Assembly (NCBI GenBank): GCA_034409055.1
Contig: DAOUMU010000250.1
Span: 1 to 29,306 of the forward strand
From: DAOUMU01 sp034409055
GTDB taxonomy: Bacteria > Chloroflexota > Anaerolineae > 4572-78 > J111
Reading direction: 5' to 3'
Length of the DNA: 29,306 nucleotides
Shown: positions 16,938-24,481 of the stretch, in pieces
Layout: each line of letters opens with the position of its first letter
Position numbering within the stretch: the first letter of the stretch is position 1
The notes under the pieces: model-generated
Seen by the model: the letters and a program-made list of their open reading frames with translations, nothing else
The model's database searches: none
What the model was told of the DNA's origin: nothing
Program-made: the position numbers and the translations under genes

Positions 16938-17609
16938 CAAACCTCCTTGCTTGATACGATAGACTCGATCCGCGAGAGGCACAATCTCCGGGTTGTGGGT
17001 GGCCATAATCAGGGTTTTATTGGCCTGACGAGTCAACTCCAGCAAGAGTTGGATAATGGTCTGGCCGGTTTCTTCGTCCAGGTTGCCGGTTGGTTCGTCG
17101 GCCAGGAGCAGGGTCGGGTTGTGGGTGACGGCCCGCAAAATGGCCACCCGTTGCTGTTCGCCCCCGGAGAGGCGGTCGGGGAAGGCGTCCTGGCGGTGAC
17201 TTAAGCCGACGCGCGCCAGCAGGCTGCGTACCTCTTTCTCTTGGGCCGGGGTTACCCCGCCGTTGAGCTGCATGGCCAGGGTGACATTCTCCAAGACGGT
17301 CAGGGTGGGGATGAGGTTGAAAAATTGAAAGATAAAGCCGATGTGTTCCCGCCGGAACAAGGTCCGCTGGCGTTCGCTCAGGCGATTGATGGCGATGTTG
17401 TTGATCAGAATATCGCCGCTATCCGGAGCGTCGATGCCGCTGATCAGGTTCAGCAGGGTGCTTTTGCCCGAACCGCTCTGGCCCAGTAACAGGATAAACT
17501 CGCCCCGGTTGAAGGTAGCCGTGATATTGTCCAGGATAATCCGGCTGTGCTTACCTTCGGTGTAGCTTTTGGTCAGGTTTTGCAACTGAACAATGGGAGT
17601 GTCGCTCAT
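16920..17609 (-). CDS. ABC transporter ATPase, LolD/AttE type
   Basis: The 229-residue protein is a MacB/LolD-class ATPase: Walker A GQSGSGKST (43-51), a Q-loop in FIFQFFNLIPTLTVLENV, signature LSGGEQQRVAILRAV, Walker B LLLADEPTGNLD and switch ATHNPEI. The LIPTLTVLENV and PTGNLDEETG segments are typical of exporters working with FtsX-like permeases, such as the one encoded next. ATG 17609 follows AGGAAA. The last four residues (MRET) and the stop are encoded by the inverted heptamer repeat, so the original C-terminus may have been altered by repeat insertion. The gap to the upstream amidase is 37 bp. Confidence 0.95.
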   Translation of the reverse strand: MSDTPIVQLQNLTKSYTEGKHSRIILDNITATFNRGEFILLLGQSGSGKSTLLNLISGIDAPDSGDILINNIAINRLSERQRTLFRREHIGFIFQFFNLIPTLTVLENVTLAMQLNGGVTPAQEKEVRSLLARVGLSHRQDAFPDRLSGGEQQRVAILRAVTHNPTLLLADEPTGNLDEETGQTIIQLLLELTRQANKTLIMATHNPEIVPLADRVYRIKQGGLVMRET

Positions 17610-17646
17610 CGTTATTTCCTTTGCTCATGGTAGCCAGGTCAAATTC

Positions 17647-19122
17647 TTAATACCCCGGCGGGCGTTGGCACCAGCCGGTTGCCTCGGCCAGTCGCTCGGC
17701 TATGGTTAGTAGTTTCATATCGGCCCAGCGGCGCCCGACCACCTGAATCCCAATCGGTAACCCTTCTTGGGTCAGGCTTACTGGTATGACTACCACCGGG
17801 TTGCCGGTCAAATTGAAAACCGTGGTAAAAGATACGTTTGCCACCCAGTAATTAACGGCCTGACCATCCACCTTGATGGGTTCTTTATAAATTAGATACG
17901 GGCCCACCTGTCTGGCAAGAGGGTGATGCTTAAAAGCAGCCGTTGCGGTGACGGGACAGAGCCAGGCGTCCCATTTTGACAGAAAGCTTTCCAGCCGAGC
18001 AATCATTTTTTCCCGCCGGGTCAGGGCTTTTATATATTTTTTGTAAGTGATGGGATAGACGGATTGAGCCATAGGCACGCCGCTTCGTTCTCGTTTCCCG
18101 AAAAGATGGACAATCAAGCGCAAGAGAGAGGGGATATACACCCTTACTTCCATATCCATGATTTCCCCATAGGTCTGCCAGACTCTTTCAAAATCCAGGT
18201 CAGGTGGATTAAGAGGCTCGACGTGACAGCCCATCTCAGCCAATCGCTCGGTGAATGCTTGCAGCGTGGCGCGTGTTTCTGCCGTGACCGGTACACCCCC
18301 AAAATCATCTGTCCAGGCCAGGCGCAGGTCTTTCAGGTCTGGCTCGGCGGGCAGGTTTAACGAAATGGATGGTACCTTCACATCTTTGTTATCCGGTCCA
18401 GCAATAATCGGCAGGCACAGTTTCAGGTCTTCAATGGAGCGGGCTAAGGGACCGAAGGAGACCATATGACGGAAAGCCTGGAAATCCCTCTCCGCTAAGC
18501 CAGGGGTCAGCCCGGTACTCGGGACCAGATGTTCGGTCGGTTTTAGACCGAAGATACCGCAAAAGTGAGCGGGAATGCGGATAGAGCCACCCAAATCACT
18601 GCCAATCTCCAACGGCGACAGGCCGGCAGCCACGGCAGCGGCTCCTCCACCGGTACTGCCCCCAGGGGTGCGACTGATATCCCAGGGGTTATTGGTTACC
18701 CCAAAGATCGGGCTATTGGTCTGAATATCCAGGCCCAGTTCCGGCAGGTTTGTCTTGCCCAGGATAATGGCTCCGGCGTGGCGTAAGCGAGCGACGATGG
18801 TCGCATCCTGTTTGGGAACGTAATCGGCCAGGAGAGGAAAACTACTTGTCGTCCGGAGGCCGGCCGTGGCGTAATGGTCTTTAATGGTTACCGGTACGCC
18901 ATGCAGCGGCCCCCATATTTCTCCTTTGAGCAGGGCCTCATCAGCTTCTTTGGCTCGATGCCGGGCCCCTGCCTCGTCTAAGGTCACAATCGCATTCAAG
19001 GTTTGGTTGTGGCTGGCAATTTGATCCAGGTGAGCTTCTACGACCTCCAGGGATGAAACTTCACCTGATCGGATTTTTGCTGCCAACTGGCTGGCTGTAA
19101 GAAAGACTAACTCATGGCCCAT
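17647..19122 (-). CDS. Amidase signature family hydrolase
   Basis: The 491-residue protein is a full-length amidase of the Ser-cisSer-Lys class. K81 lies in VPVTIKDHY, S156 in TPGGSTGGGAAAVAAG and S180 in SDLGGSIRIPAHFCG, the complete catalytic triad. The C-terminal PVVVIPVSLTQEGLPIGIQVVG segment is also typical. It cleaves a C-N amide bond, but the substrate cannot be read from sequence. It is unlikely to be GatA because no gatB or gatC is nearby and the chain lacks typical GatA context. ATG 19122 has an excellent SD (GGAGGT) eight bases upstream. It is the first gene of the minus-strand set and may share its transcript. Confidence 0.93.
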   Translation of the reverse strand: MGHELVFLTASQLAAKIRSGEVSSLEVVEAHLDQIASHNQTLNAIVTLDEAGARHRAKEADEALLKGEIWGPLHGVPVTIKDHYATAGLRTTSSFPLLADYVPKQDATIVARLRHAGAIILGKTNLPELGLDIQTNSPIFGVTNNPWDISRTPGGSTGGGAAAVAAGLSPLEIGSDLGGSIRIPAHFCGIFGLKPTEHLVPSTGLTPGLAERDFQAFRHMVSFGPLARSIEDLKLCLPIIAGPDNKDVKVPSISLNLPAEPDLKDLRLAWTDDFGGVPVTAETRATLQAFTERLAEMGCHVEPLNPPDLDFERVWQTYGEIMDMEVRVYIPSLLRLIVHLFGKRERSGVPMAQSVYPITYKKYIKALTRREKMIARLESFLSKWDAWLCPVTATAAFKHHPLARQVGPYLIYKEPIKVDGQAVNYWVANVSFTTVFNLTGNPVVVIPVSLTQEGLPIGIQVVGRRWADMKLLTIAERLAEATGWCQRPPGY

Positions 19123-19214
19123 CTTCTTTTACCTCCTCGATTTGACAGGCATTTTACGTCATTTGACCACCGGCCGCCAACTTTTATAATTACATAGGAC
19201 CAGAATTGACAATG

Positions 19215-19381
19215 AAAAAGTAACTTCCGGTAAGGCAACCTCGTAAAGCGCCCAACCACGTAAAACGTAAAGCGTAAAACGTAAAAATGAACTGTAGATA
19301 AGTCATTACGCTTCACGTCACTTGCCCTGCGGGTTTACGTTTTACGAGTTGGCTGGCAACATCAAGCGGAAGTTACTTTTT
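19215..19381. repeat. Composite element with 15-bp inverted ends and internal heptamers
   Basis: AAAAAGTAACTTCCG (19215-19229) is inverted perfectly at 19367-19381. Inside are four heptamers (ACGTAAA, ACGTAAA, GCGTAAA, ACGTAAA at 19258-19285) and TTTACG units near 19334-19346. TTGCCCTGCGGGTTTACG (19322-19339) recurs with two changes at 20765-20782. No gene is supported in 19123-19578. Confidence 0.75.
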
Positions 19382-19494
19382 ACCCCGCTGGCAAGCCAAA
19401 TTCTGGTTTGATGAATTAGGGCGCGTTACTCGAAGGTTGCGAAGGGATGAAGAAAGTTTAACGTTGTGACATTCGTCTTGGTTATTCGTGACAC

Positions 19495-19512
19495 ATGACA
19501 CTTTTCTGTCAT
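19495..19512. promoter_or_regulatory. Perfect inverted repeat upstream of the sugar operon
   Basis: ATGACA-CTTTTC-TGTCAT is a 6+6+6 palindrome about 30 bp upstream of the TATAAT of the operon. It could be the operator of the operon's regulator, which is not encoded in this window. A short mRNA hairpin is the alternative. Confidence 0.35.
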
Positions 19513-19541
19513 AGGGAAAGAGATAAAATTTGTATTAGGTG

Positions 19542-19547
19542 TATAAT
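19542..19547 (+). promoter_or_regulatory. -10 element (TATAAT) of the sugar operon
   Basis: A perfect TATAAT lies 31 bp upstream of the binding-protein ATG in AT-rich DNA. No good -35 is seen at 17 bp, which would be consistent with activator dependence. Confidence 0.5.
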
Positions 19548-19578
19548 ATTTTAATTTAATTTTATCAAGGAGGATAAG

Positions 19579-20592
19579 ATGTGTAGACGCAGAAGTTGGT
19601 TTTTTGTTGTGGTCTTGGCCATCCTGGCCGTTTTTTTGCTCAGTGGCTGTGCCGGGCAGCAGGCTGCCCAACCGGCTGCAGAAGGAGGCGAACCATATGA
19701 AATTGCGGTCGTGGTCAAGATTACCGGTATCCCCTGGTTCAATCGCCTGGAAGAGGGGGTAAAGCAGGCGTCCGAGGAGTTGAACGTGAACGCTTACCAG
19801 GTCGGTCCGGCGGACGCAGACCCGGCCCAGCAGGTCAAGGTGGTGGAGGACCTTATCAGTAAGGGGGTCGATGCCATTGCCGTAGTGCCCAACGACGCCA
19901 AATCCCTGGAACCGGTCTTTAAGAAGGCCAAGGATGCCGGCATTGTGGTCCTGACCCACGAGTCACCCGATCAGGTGGGCAATGATTACGACCTGGAGTT
20001 GATTGACAACGTCAGGTTTGGCCAGTATCACTGGGAGAAGCTGGTCGAGTACATGGGGGACTCCGGACAATATGCCATTATCGTCGGCTCGCTGACCGTG
20101 CCCTTGCACAACCTCTGGGCGGATGAGGGGCTGAAATACGCCGCCGAGAAGTATCCTAACCTGGAGCTGGTCACCGAGCGAATCCCCTCCGGGGAAGATC
20201 AGGAGCTGTCCAGGCAGAAAGCGCTTGAGTTGATCAAAGCCTATCCTGATCTAAAGGGGTTTGTCGGTTTTGGCAGCCTGGGACCACCCGGCGTTGCTCA
20301 GGCGCTCAAGGAAAAGGGCTTAGAGGATAAGATTGCCAACGTGGGGACGGTCATTCCCGGCCATGCGGCGCCTTATCTCAAGGATGGCTCTATGGACCAC
20401 GGTATCCTCTGGGATCCCAAGGATGCTGGCTACGGTTTGGTCTGGGTGGCCAAACAGATGTTGGACGGCAAAGAGATTAAAGAGGGGCTGGAAATTCCTG
20501 GCATAGGGCCCGTTGAGCTTGATGGCAACATCATCAAAGTTGATGCCATGATCGACATTACGGCAGACAATGCCGAAAGTTACGGCTTCTAA
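19579..20592 (+). CDS. Sugar ABC transporter substrate-binding lipoprotein
   Basis: The 337-residue protein begins with an Arg-rich signal peptide and lipobox LLSGC (C24), so it should be anchored to the membrane outer face. The rest is a type I periplasmic-binding fold of the ribose/rhamnose/AI-2 group: IAVVVKITGIPWFNRLEEGVKQA, VEDLISKGVDAIAVVPND, GIVVLTHESPDQ and a C-terminal hinge region. It resembles RhaS- and LsrB-like proteins, but the ligand cannot be assigned. ATG 19579 follows AAGGAGG. It is the first gene of the operon, with a strong terminator after it that would favour excess binding protein over the ATPase and permeases. Confidence 0.93.
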   Translation: MCRRRSWFFVVVLAILAVFLLSGCAGQQAAQPAAEGGEPYEIAVVVKITGIPWFNRLEEGVKQASEELNVNAYQVGPADADPAQQVKVVEDLISKGVDAIAVVPNDAKSLEPVFKKAKDAGIVVLTHESPDQVGNDYDLELIDNVRFGQYHWEKLVEYMGDSGQYAIIVGSLTVPLHNLWADEGLKYAAEKYPNLELVTERIPSGEDQELSRQKALELIKAYPDLKGFVGFGSLGPPGVAQALKEKGLEDKIANVGTVIPGHAAPYLKDGSMDHGILWDPKDAGYGLVWVAKQMLDGKEIKEGLEIPGIGPVELDGNIIKVDAMIDITADNAESYGF

Positions 20593-20607
20593 AGTTTCCG
20601 GCGAATG

Positions 20608-20642
20608 AGGGCCTCTTTGCCTCGGGCAAGGAGGCCCTTTTT
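20608..20642 (+). terminator. Strong intercistronic terminator
   Basis: AGGGCCTC (20608-20615) pairs with GAGGCCCT (20631-20638); TTGCC/GGCAA extends the stem toward a TCG loop, and TTTTT follows. It lies 16 bp after the binding-protein stop. It probably limits read-through into the ABC ATPase gene. Confidence 0.9.
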
Positions 20643-20662
20643 AAGTTGTAAGCGTTTAGATG

Positions 20663-20782
20663 AATGGCGAACCCATACCCAAAAAGCGGGCACAGGCAGG
20701 GCCAGTGTGGCGAATGATGAATGGCGAAACATGTTTCACGTTTCACGCAACACGCAACACGTCTTTGCCCTGTGGGTTCACG
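20663..20782. repeat. GAATGGCGAA and heptamer repeat tract
   Basis: GAATGGCGAA-type units (20663-20728) lead into four heptamers TTTCACG, TTTCACG, CAACACG, CAACACG (20734-20761) and then TTGCCCTGTGGGTTCACG (20765-20782), shared with 19322-19339. The tract lies between the terminator and the ABC ATPase start and holds no gene. Confidence 0.75.
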
Positions 20783-20838
20783 CAGTAACACCCGAAGTTT
20801 CTCTCCAAAAATAGCGGATAAGCACCATCAATAGTAAA

Positions 20839-22350
20839 ATGGTCGGTATGAGCATGACAGACACCTTCCTTTCTATGAAGAACATCAGTAAGCGTTACAT
20901 TGGGGTACAGGCCCTGGCTTCGGTTGATTTTGAGATTAATGAGGGTGAGATCCATTGCCTGGTCGGAGAGAATGGATCGGGCAAATCAACCCTGATCAAA
21001 ATCATCTCCGGGGCCATTCAGCCGGATGATGGAGCCCAGATTGAAATCAATGGGGAGCAGTTCCACGATTATCACGCCATCGATTCCATCCGTATGGGGA
21101 TTGAGGTTATCTATCAGGACCTGTCCCTCTTTCCGAATTTGACGGTGGCCGAAAATATCGCTCTCAGCCGGACCATTGCCAAAGGGCATCGGTTGATCAA
21201 CTGGAAGAACATTCAAAGCATTGCCGAGAGTGCGATGGCCCGGATTGAGGTCAACTTACCGCTGGATGAACTGGTGGCTGATATTTCGATTGCCGATCAG
21301 CAACTGGTGGCCATCTGCCGGGCCTTGACCCACGGGGTCAAACTGGTGATTATGGACGAACCCACCGCCTCCCTGACCAGGAAGGAAGTGCAGGCACTTT
21401 TTGCGGTGGTCAAGGATATGCAGGCCAAGGGCATCGCCACCATGTTTGTCAGCCACAAACTGGACGAGGTGCTCCAGATTGCGGAAAGGGTCACAATCTT
21501 ACGCGATGGTAAGAAGGTGGGCACTTTTCCCAGCCAGGAGCTGGATGACGAAAAGCTGACGATGCTCATGACCGGCCAAAAGCTCGAGTACACCAAATAC
21601 GTGGCCGAGGCGAAGCAAGAGGAGGTTCTGCTTGAGGTCAAAAATCTCTCGAAGCGAGGCAACTTCAAAGATGTCAGCTTCCAACTCTATCCGGGCGAAA
21701 TTCTGGGCATCACCGGTCTCCTGGGATCAGGGCGGACGGAGCTGGCCCTGGCCCTCTTTGGTGTGAACCCGGCCGACTCCGGCCAGATTCTGATCCAGGG
21801 CAGAGAGGTGGAAATAGGCTCTGTTCGAGCAGCAATCCGGCTGGGTATCGGCTACGTGCCGGAGAATAGGCTGGTGCAGGGGCTGATTATGCCGCAACCG
21901 GTGGGCAAGAATATCGTCCTGACCGTGCTGCGGAGGTTGCTGAACAGACTGAAGCTGATCGACTCAACCAAGATGCAGGCTAACGTCAATAAATGGGTCA
22001 AGGAACTTTCCATCCGGGTACCCTCGGTGGACTCACCGGTACAGACCCTGTCGGGAGGAAATCAGCAGCGGGTCGTGCTGGCCAAATGGATTGCCACCGA
22101 ACCGAAAATCCTGATTCTGGATGGACCGACGATTGGGATCGATGTGGCCGCCAAGGGGGCTATTCAAGACATTGTCAGAAACCTGGCCAAAGAGGGCCTC
22201 GGGGTCATCCTGATCTCGGATGAGGTGCCAGAGGTGTTTCATAACTGCAACCGCATCATCGTCATGCACAAGGGCAGATTCATCGCTGAATTTGACGCCG
22301 CCCGGACGACAGAAGATGAAATTCAACATTGCATCAACACGGCCGGTTAA
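20839..22350 (+). CDS. Sugar ABC transporter ATPase, double-domain RbsA type
   Basis: The 503-residue protein holds two fused ATPase domains. Domain 1 has GENGSGKST (43-51), ISIADQQLVAICRAL in place of a strict LSGGQ, and VIMDEPTASLT. Domain 2 has a degenerate Walker A (GLLGSGRTEL), signature LSGGNQQRVVLAKW, and LILDGPTIGID, where the usual catalytic Glu is Gly. One active and one degenerate site are normal for RbsA/XylG/RhaT proteins, though the Gly is less common than Glu at that position. ATG 20839 has no clear SD; in-frame ATGs at 20848 and 20854 are alternatives. It is followed 12 bp later by the first permease. Confidence 0.95.
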   Translation: MVGMSMTDTFLSMKNISKRYIGVQALASVDFEINEGEIHCLVGENGSGKSTLIKIISGAIQPDDGAQIEINGEQFHDYHAIDSIRMGIEVIYQDLSLFPNLTVAENIALSRTIAKGHRLINWKNIQSIAESAMARIEVNLPLDELVADISIADQQLVAICRALTHGVKLVIMDEPTASLTRKEVQALFAVVKDMQAKGIATMFVSHKLDEVLQIAERVTILRDGKKVGTFPSQELDDEKLTMLMTGQKLEYTKYVAEAKQEEVLLEVKNLSKRGNFKDVSFQLYPGEILGITGLLGSGRTELALALFGVNPADSGQILIQGREVEIGSVRAAIRLGIGYVPENRLVQGLIMPQPVGKNIVLTVLRRLLNRLKLIDSTKMQANVNKWVKELSIRVPSVDSPVQTLSGGNQQRVVLAKWIATEPKILILDGPTIGIDVAAKGAIQDIVRNLAKEGLGVILISDEVPEVFHNCNRIIVMHKGRFIAEFDAARTTEDEIQHCINTAG

Positions 22351-22362
22351 AGGACTGGGGAG

Positions 22363-23361
22363 ATGAAGAAATTATTGACACGCCATGAAACTTATGTCTT
22401 TTTGGTGATTATTATTTTTTCCGCCATCATCACCTCACAAAATCCCAGTTTCTTAACCCTGGAGAATCTATTTGATCTGATGAAAAGCTATTCCTTTTTG
22501 GGCATTCTGGCGGTGGGCGTGTCGTTTGTCTTAATCTCCGGTGGCATTGACATCTCCTTTACCGCTACCGCCACTGTGGCCATGTATGTTATGACCGTGA
22601 TCATTATTGCCTACGGGGGCAATATGTTCATTGCCTTTTTGATCGCCGGCGTCGTGGGCATTATCCTGGGCTTGTTCAATGCCGTCATCGTCTACTTTTT
22701 TAAGATTCACAGTATCATTACCACCATTGCTACCCTCAATATCTATTACGGTATCCTGACGGTCCTGTCCGGCGGAAAATGGATCTACGCCCTGCCGCCC
22801 TGGTTTCGGGAGTTTGCCGATATCAAAGTATTCATCCTGACCAACGCCCAGGGGATTAAGTATGGCTTGTCCATCATTACGGTGATCTGGCTGGTTATTG
22901 TCGTTCTGGCCTGGTTTATTCTCCGTTACACGATGTTAGGGCGGGGTTTATACGCCATGGGCGGTAGCCCGGCCTCAGCCGAGCGAGCGGGGTTTAACAT
23001 TTTTCGGCTACAGATGTTTGTCTACTCTTTTATGGGCCTGCTGGCCGGTATTGCCGGGGTGATTCTGGCCCTGCTGGTGCAAACCGTGGCCCCGAACTCA
23101 ATTGTGGGTAAAGAGCTTGACGTGATTGCGGCCGTGGTGCTGGGCGGAGCCAGCCTGTTCGGAGGTGTGGGTACGCTGTTTGGGACCATGCTGGGGGTGG
23201 CCCTCATCGCGATTATGAGCAACGGCTTAACCTTGATGCGGGTGCCCTCTTTTTGGTACAACGTTTTCATCGGCCTGATCATCATCAGCAGCGTCAGTGC
23301 CAGCGCCTACCAACACAAGCGGAAACAAAAACGAATGATTATTGTGGAAGAAGCCGAATAA
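22363..23361 (+). CDS. Sugar ABC transporter permease 1
   Basis: The 332-residue membrane protein belongs to the BPD_transp_2 (RbsC-like) family, with about eight to ten hydrophobic helices. Family marks are SGGIDISFTATATVAMYV (near 60), GLFNAVIVYFFKIHSIITTIATLNI and the GxxPxxAxxxGxN segment GGSPASAERAGFNIFRLQMFVYSFMG, followed by VVLGGASLFGGVGT. It forms half of the membrane channel with the second permease. GGGGAG provides the SD for ATG 22363. Its own TAA stop is part of a direct repeat that flanks an inserted palindromic element. Confidence 0.95.
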   Translation: MKKLLTRHETYVFLVIIIFSAIITSQNPSFLTLENLFDLMKSYSFLGILAVGVSFVLISGGIDISFTATATVAMYVMTVIIIAYGGNMFIAFLIAGVVGIILGLFNAVIVYFFKIHSIITTIATLNIYYGILTVLSGGKWIYALPPWFREFADIKVFILTNAQGIKYGLSIITVIWLVIVVLAWFILRYTMLGRGLYAMGGSPASAERAGFNIFRLQMFVYSFMGLLAGIAGVILALLVQTVAPNSIVGKELDVIAAVVLGGASLFGGVGTLFGTMLGVALIAIMSNGLTLMRVPSFWYNVFIGLIIISSVSASAYQHKRKQKRMIIVEEAE

Positions 23362-23475
23362 GGTATCCTCTCAAAAAGCAGGGGCGAGGCAACTCGAATT
23401 GATGGTATCGGAGCAAATAACCTGCTCTCCGAGTTGCCTCGCCCCTACGTCACCAACAAATTTGAAGAGGATACC
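23362..23475. mobile_element. 114-bp palindromic MITE with GAATAA duplication
   Basis: Ends GGTATCCTCT (23362-23371) and AGAGGATACC (23466-23475) are perfect inverted repeats; inner arms AGGGGCGAGGCAACTCG (23380-23396) and its exact complement (23430-23446) form a long stem. GAATAA flanks both sides exactly (23356-23361 and 23476-23481), a target duplication of 6 bp, or up to 9 bp if shared bases are counted. Removing element and one repeat restores a 16-base gap between permease stop and next start. Confidence 0.88.
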
Positions 23476-23497
23476 GAATAAGCTTGGAGGCAAACCG

Positions 23498-24481
23498 TTG
23501 AAGCTAAAATTCTCAGAATCGACCATATTGGGCCTGGTCATGATCGGCGTATTCTGCTTGATGTGGATTCTGAATGGCTATCAGTTTATCCAAATCGGCA
23601 ATTTTCAGTCTATGGCTTTTCAATTGCCCGAGCTAGGCATCCTCTCCCTGGCCATGATGGTGACGATGCTGACGGCGGGCATCAATCTGTCGATCATTGC
23701 CTCGGCCAACCTGACCGGGATCGTCACCGCTCTGATTCTGACTCAATACATCGCGCCTGAGGCGACCGGCCCCGGCTTATGGGCCATGATTGTTTTGGCA
23801 ATCGGGGCAGGGCTGTTAACCGCCACCATGATCGGCCTGTTAAACGGGGTTCTCATTGCTAAAGTGGAAGTCTCCCCCATTCTGGCCACCCTGGGCACGA
23901 TGATTCTCTTGAATGGAGTGGCCATTGTCCTGACCAGGGGCTATGTCATTTCCGGGTTTCCCGAACCGATTCGCTTTATCGGCAACGGCCTGGTCTTCGG
24001 CATTCCCATGCCGATGATTATCTTTATCGCCTGTGCGGCTCTTATGGCCCTGCTCCTGAACCGTACCCGCCTGGGGGTCAATATCTACATGCTTGGTTCT
24101 AACCCCACGGCCTGCTTCTTTGCCGGAATAAATAACGCCAGCGTGTTGCTCAAAACCTATCTCATTTCGGGCCTGTATTCCGGCATCGCCGCTATCATTA
24201 TGATCTCCCGCTTCAACTCGGCCAAGGCCGATTACGGAGAGTCCTATCTGTTGATGACGGTTTTGGCTTCTGTCCTGGGGGGTACCAGTGCGGCCGGTGG
24301 CTTCGGCAAGGTGTCCGGCCTGGTGATCGCTCTGATCATCTTACAGTTTGTCTCCAGTGGGCTCAATCTGCTGCGGGTCAGTAACTTTTTGACCATTGCC
24401 ATCTGGGGCATCATCCTTATCCTGGTGATGGTCATTAATTATCTGAGCCAGCAGTACCAACAGAAAAGGCAGACCACATGA
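23498..24481 (+). CDS. Sugar ABC transporter permease 2
   Basis: The 327-residue protein is a second BPD_transp_2 permease with about eight to ten helices, including MMVTMLTAGINLSIIASANLTGIV, LLNGVLIAKVEVSPILATLGTMILLNG and the conserved LGSNPTACFFAGINNASVLLKTYLISG. TTG 23498 is chosen because TTGGAGG (23484-23490) lies seven bases upstream; the longer frame starting at 23342 runs through the inserted palindromic element and overlaps the first permease. Its stop TGA overlaps the kinase ATG (ATGA at 24478-24481), giving translational coupling. Confidence 0.93.
   Translation: MKLKFSESTILGLVMIGVFCLMWILNGYQFIQIGNFQSMAFQLPELGILSLAMMVTMLTAGINLSIIASANLTGIVTALILTQYIAPEATGPGLWAMIVLAIGAGLLTATMIGLLNGVLIAKVEVSPILATLGTMILLNGVAIVLTRGYVISGFPEPIRFIGNGLVFGIPMPMIIFIACAALMALLLNRTRLGVNIYMLGSNPTACFFAGINNASVLLKTYLISGLYSGIAAIIMISRFNSAKADYGESYLLMTVLASVLGGTSAAGGFGKVSGLVIALIILQFVSSGLNLLRVSNFLTIAIWGIILILVMVINYLSQQYQQKRQTT

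Noticed and set aside
19426..19959. Minus-strand ORF of 177 codons
   Set aside because: It is antisense to the start of the binding-protein gene and its promoter and has no conserved domain.
23342..23497. Permease 2 starting at 23342
   Set aside because: That start overlaps permease 1 and runs through the inserted palindrome; TTG 23498 has a well-placed SD.
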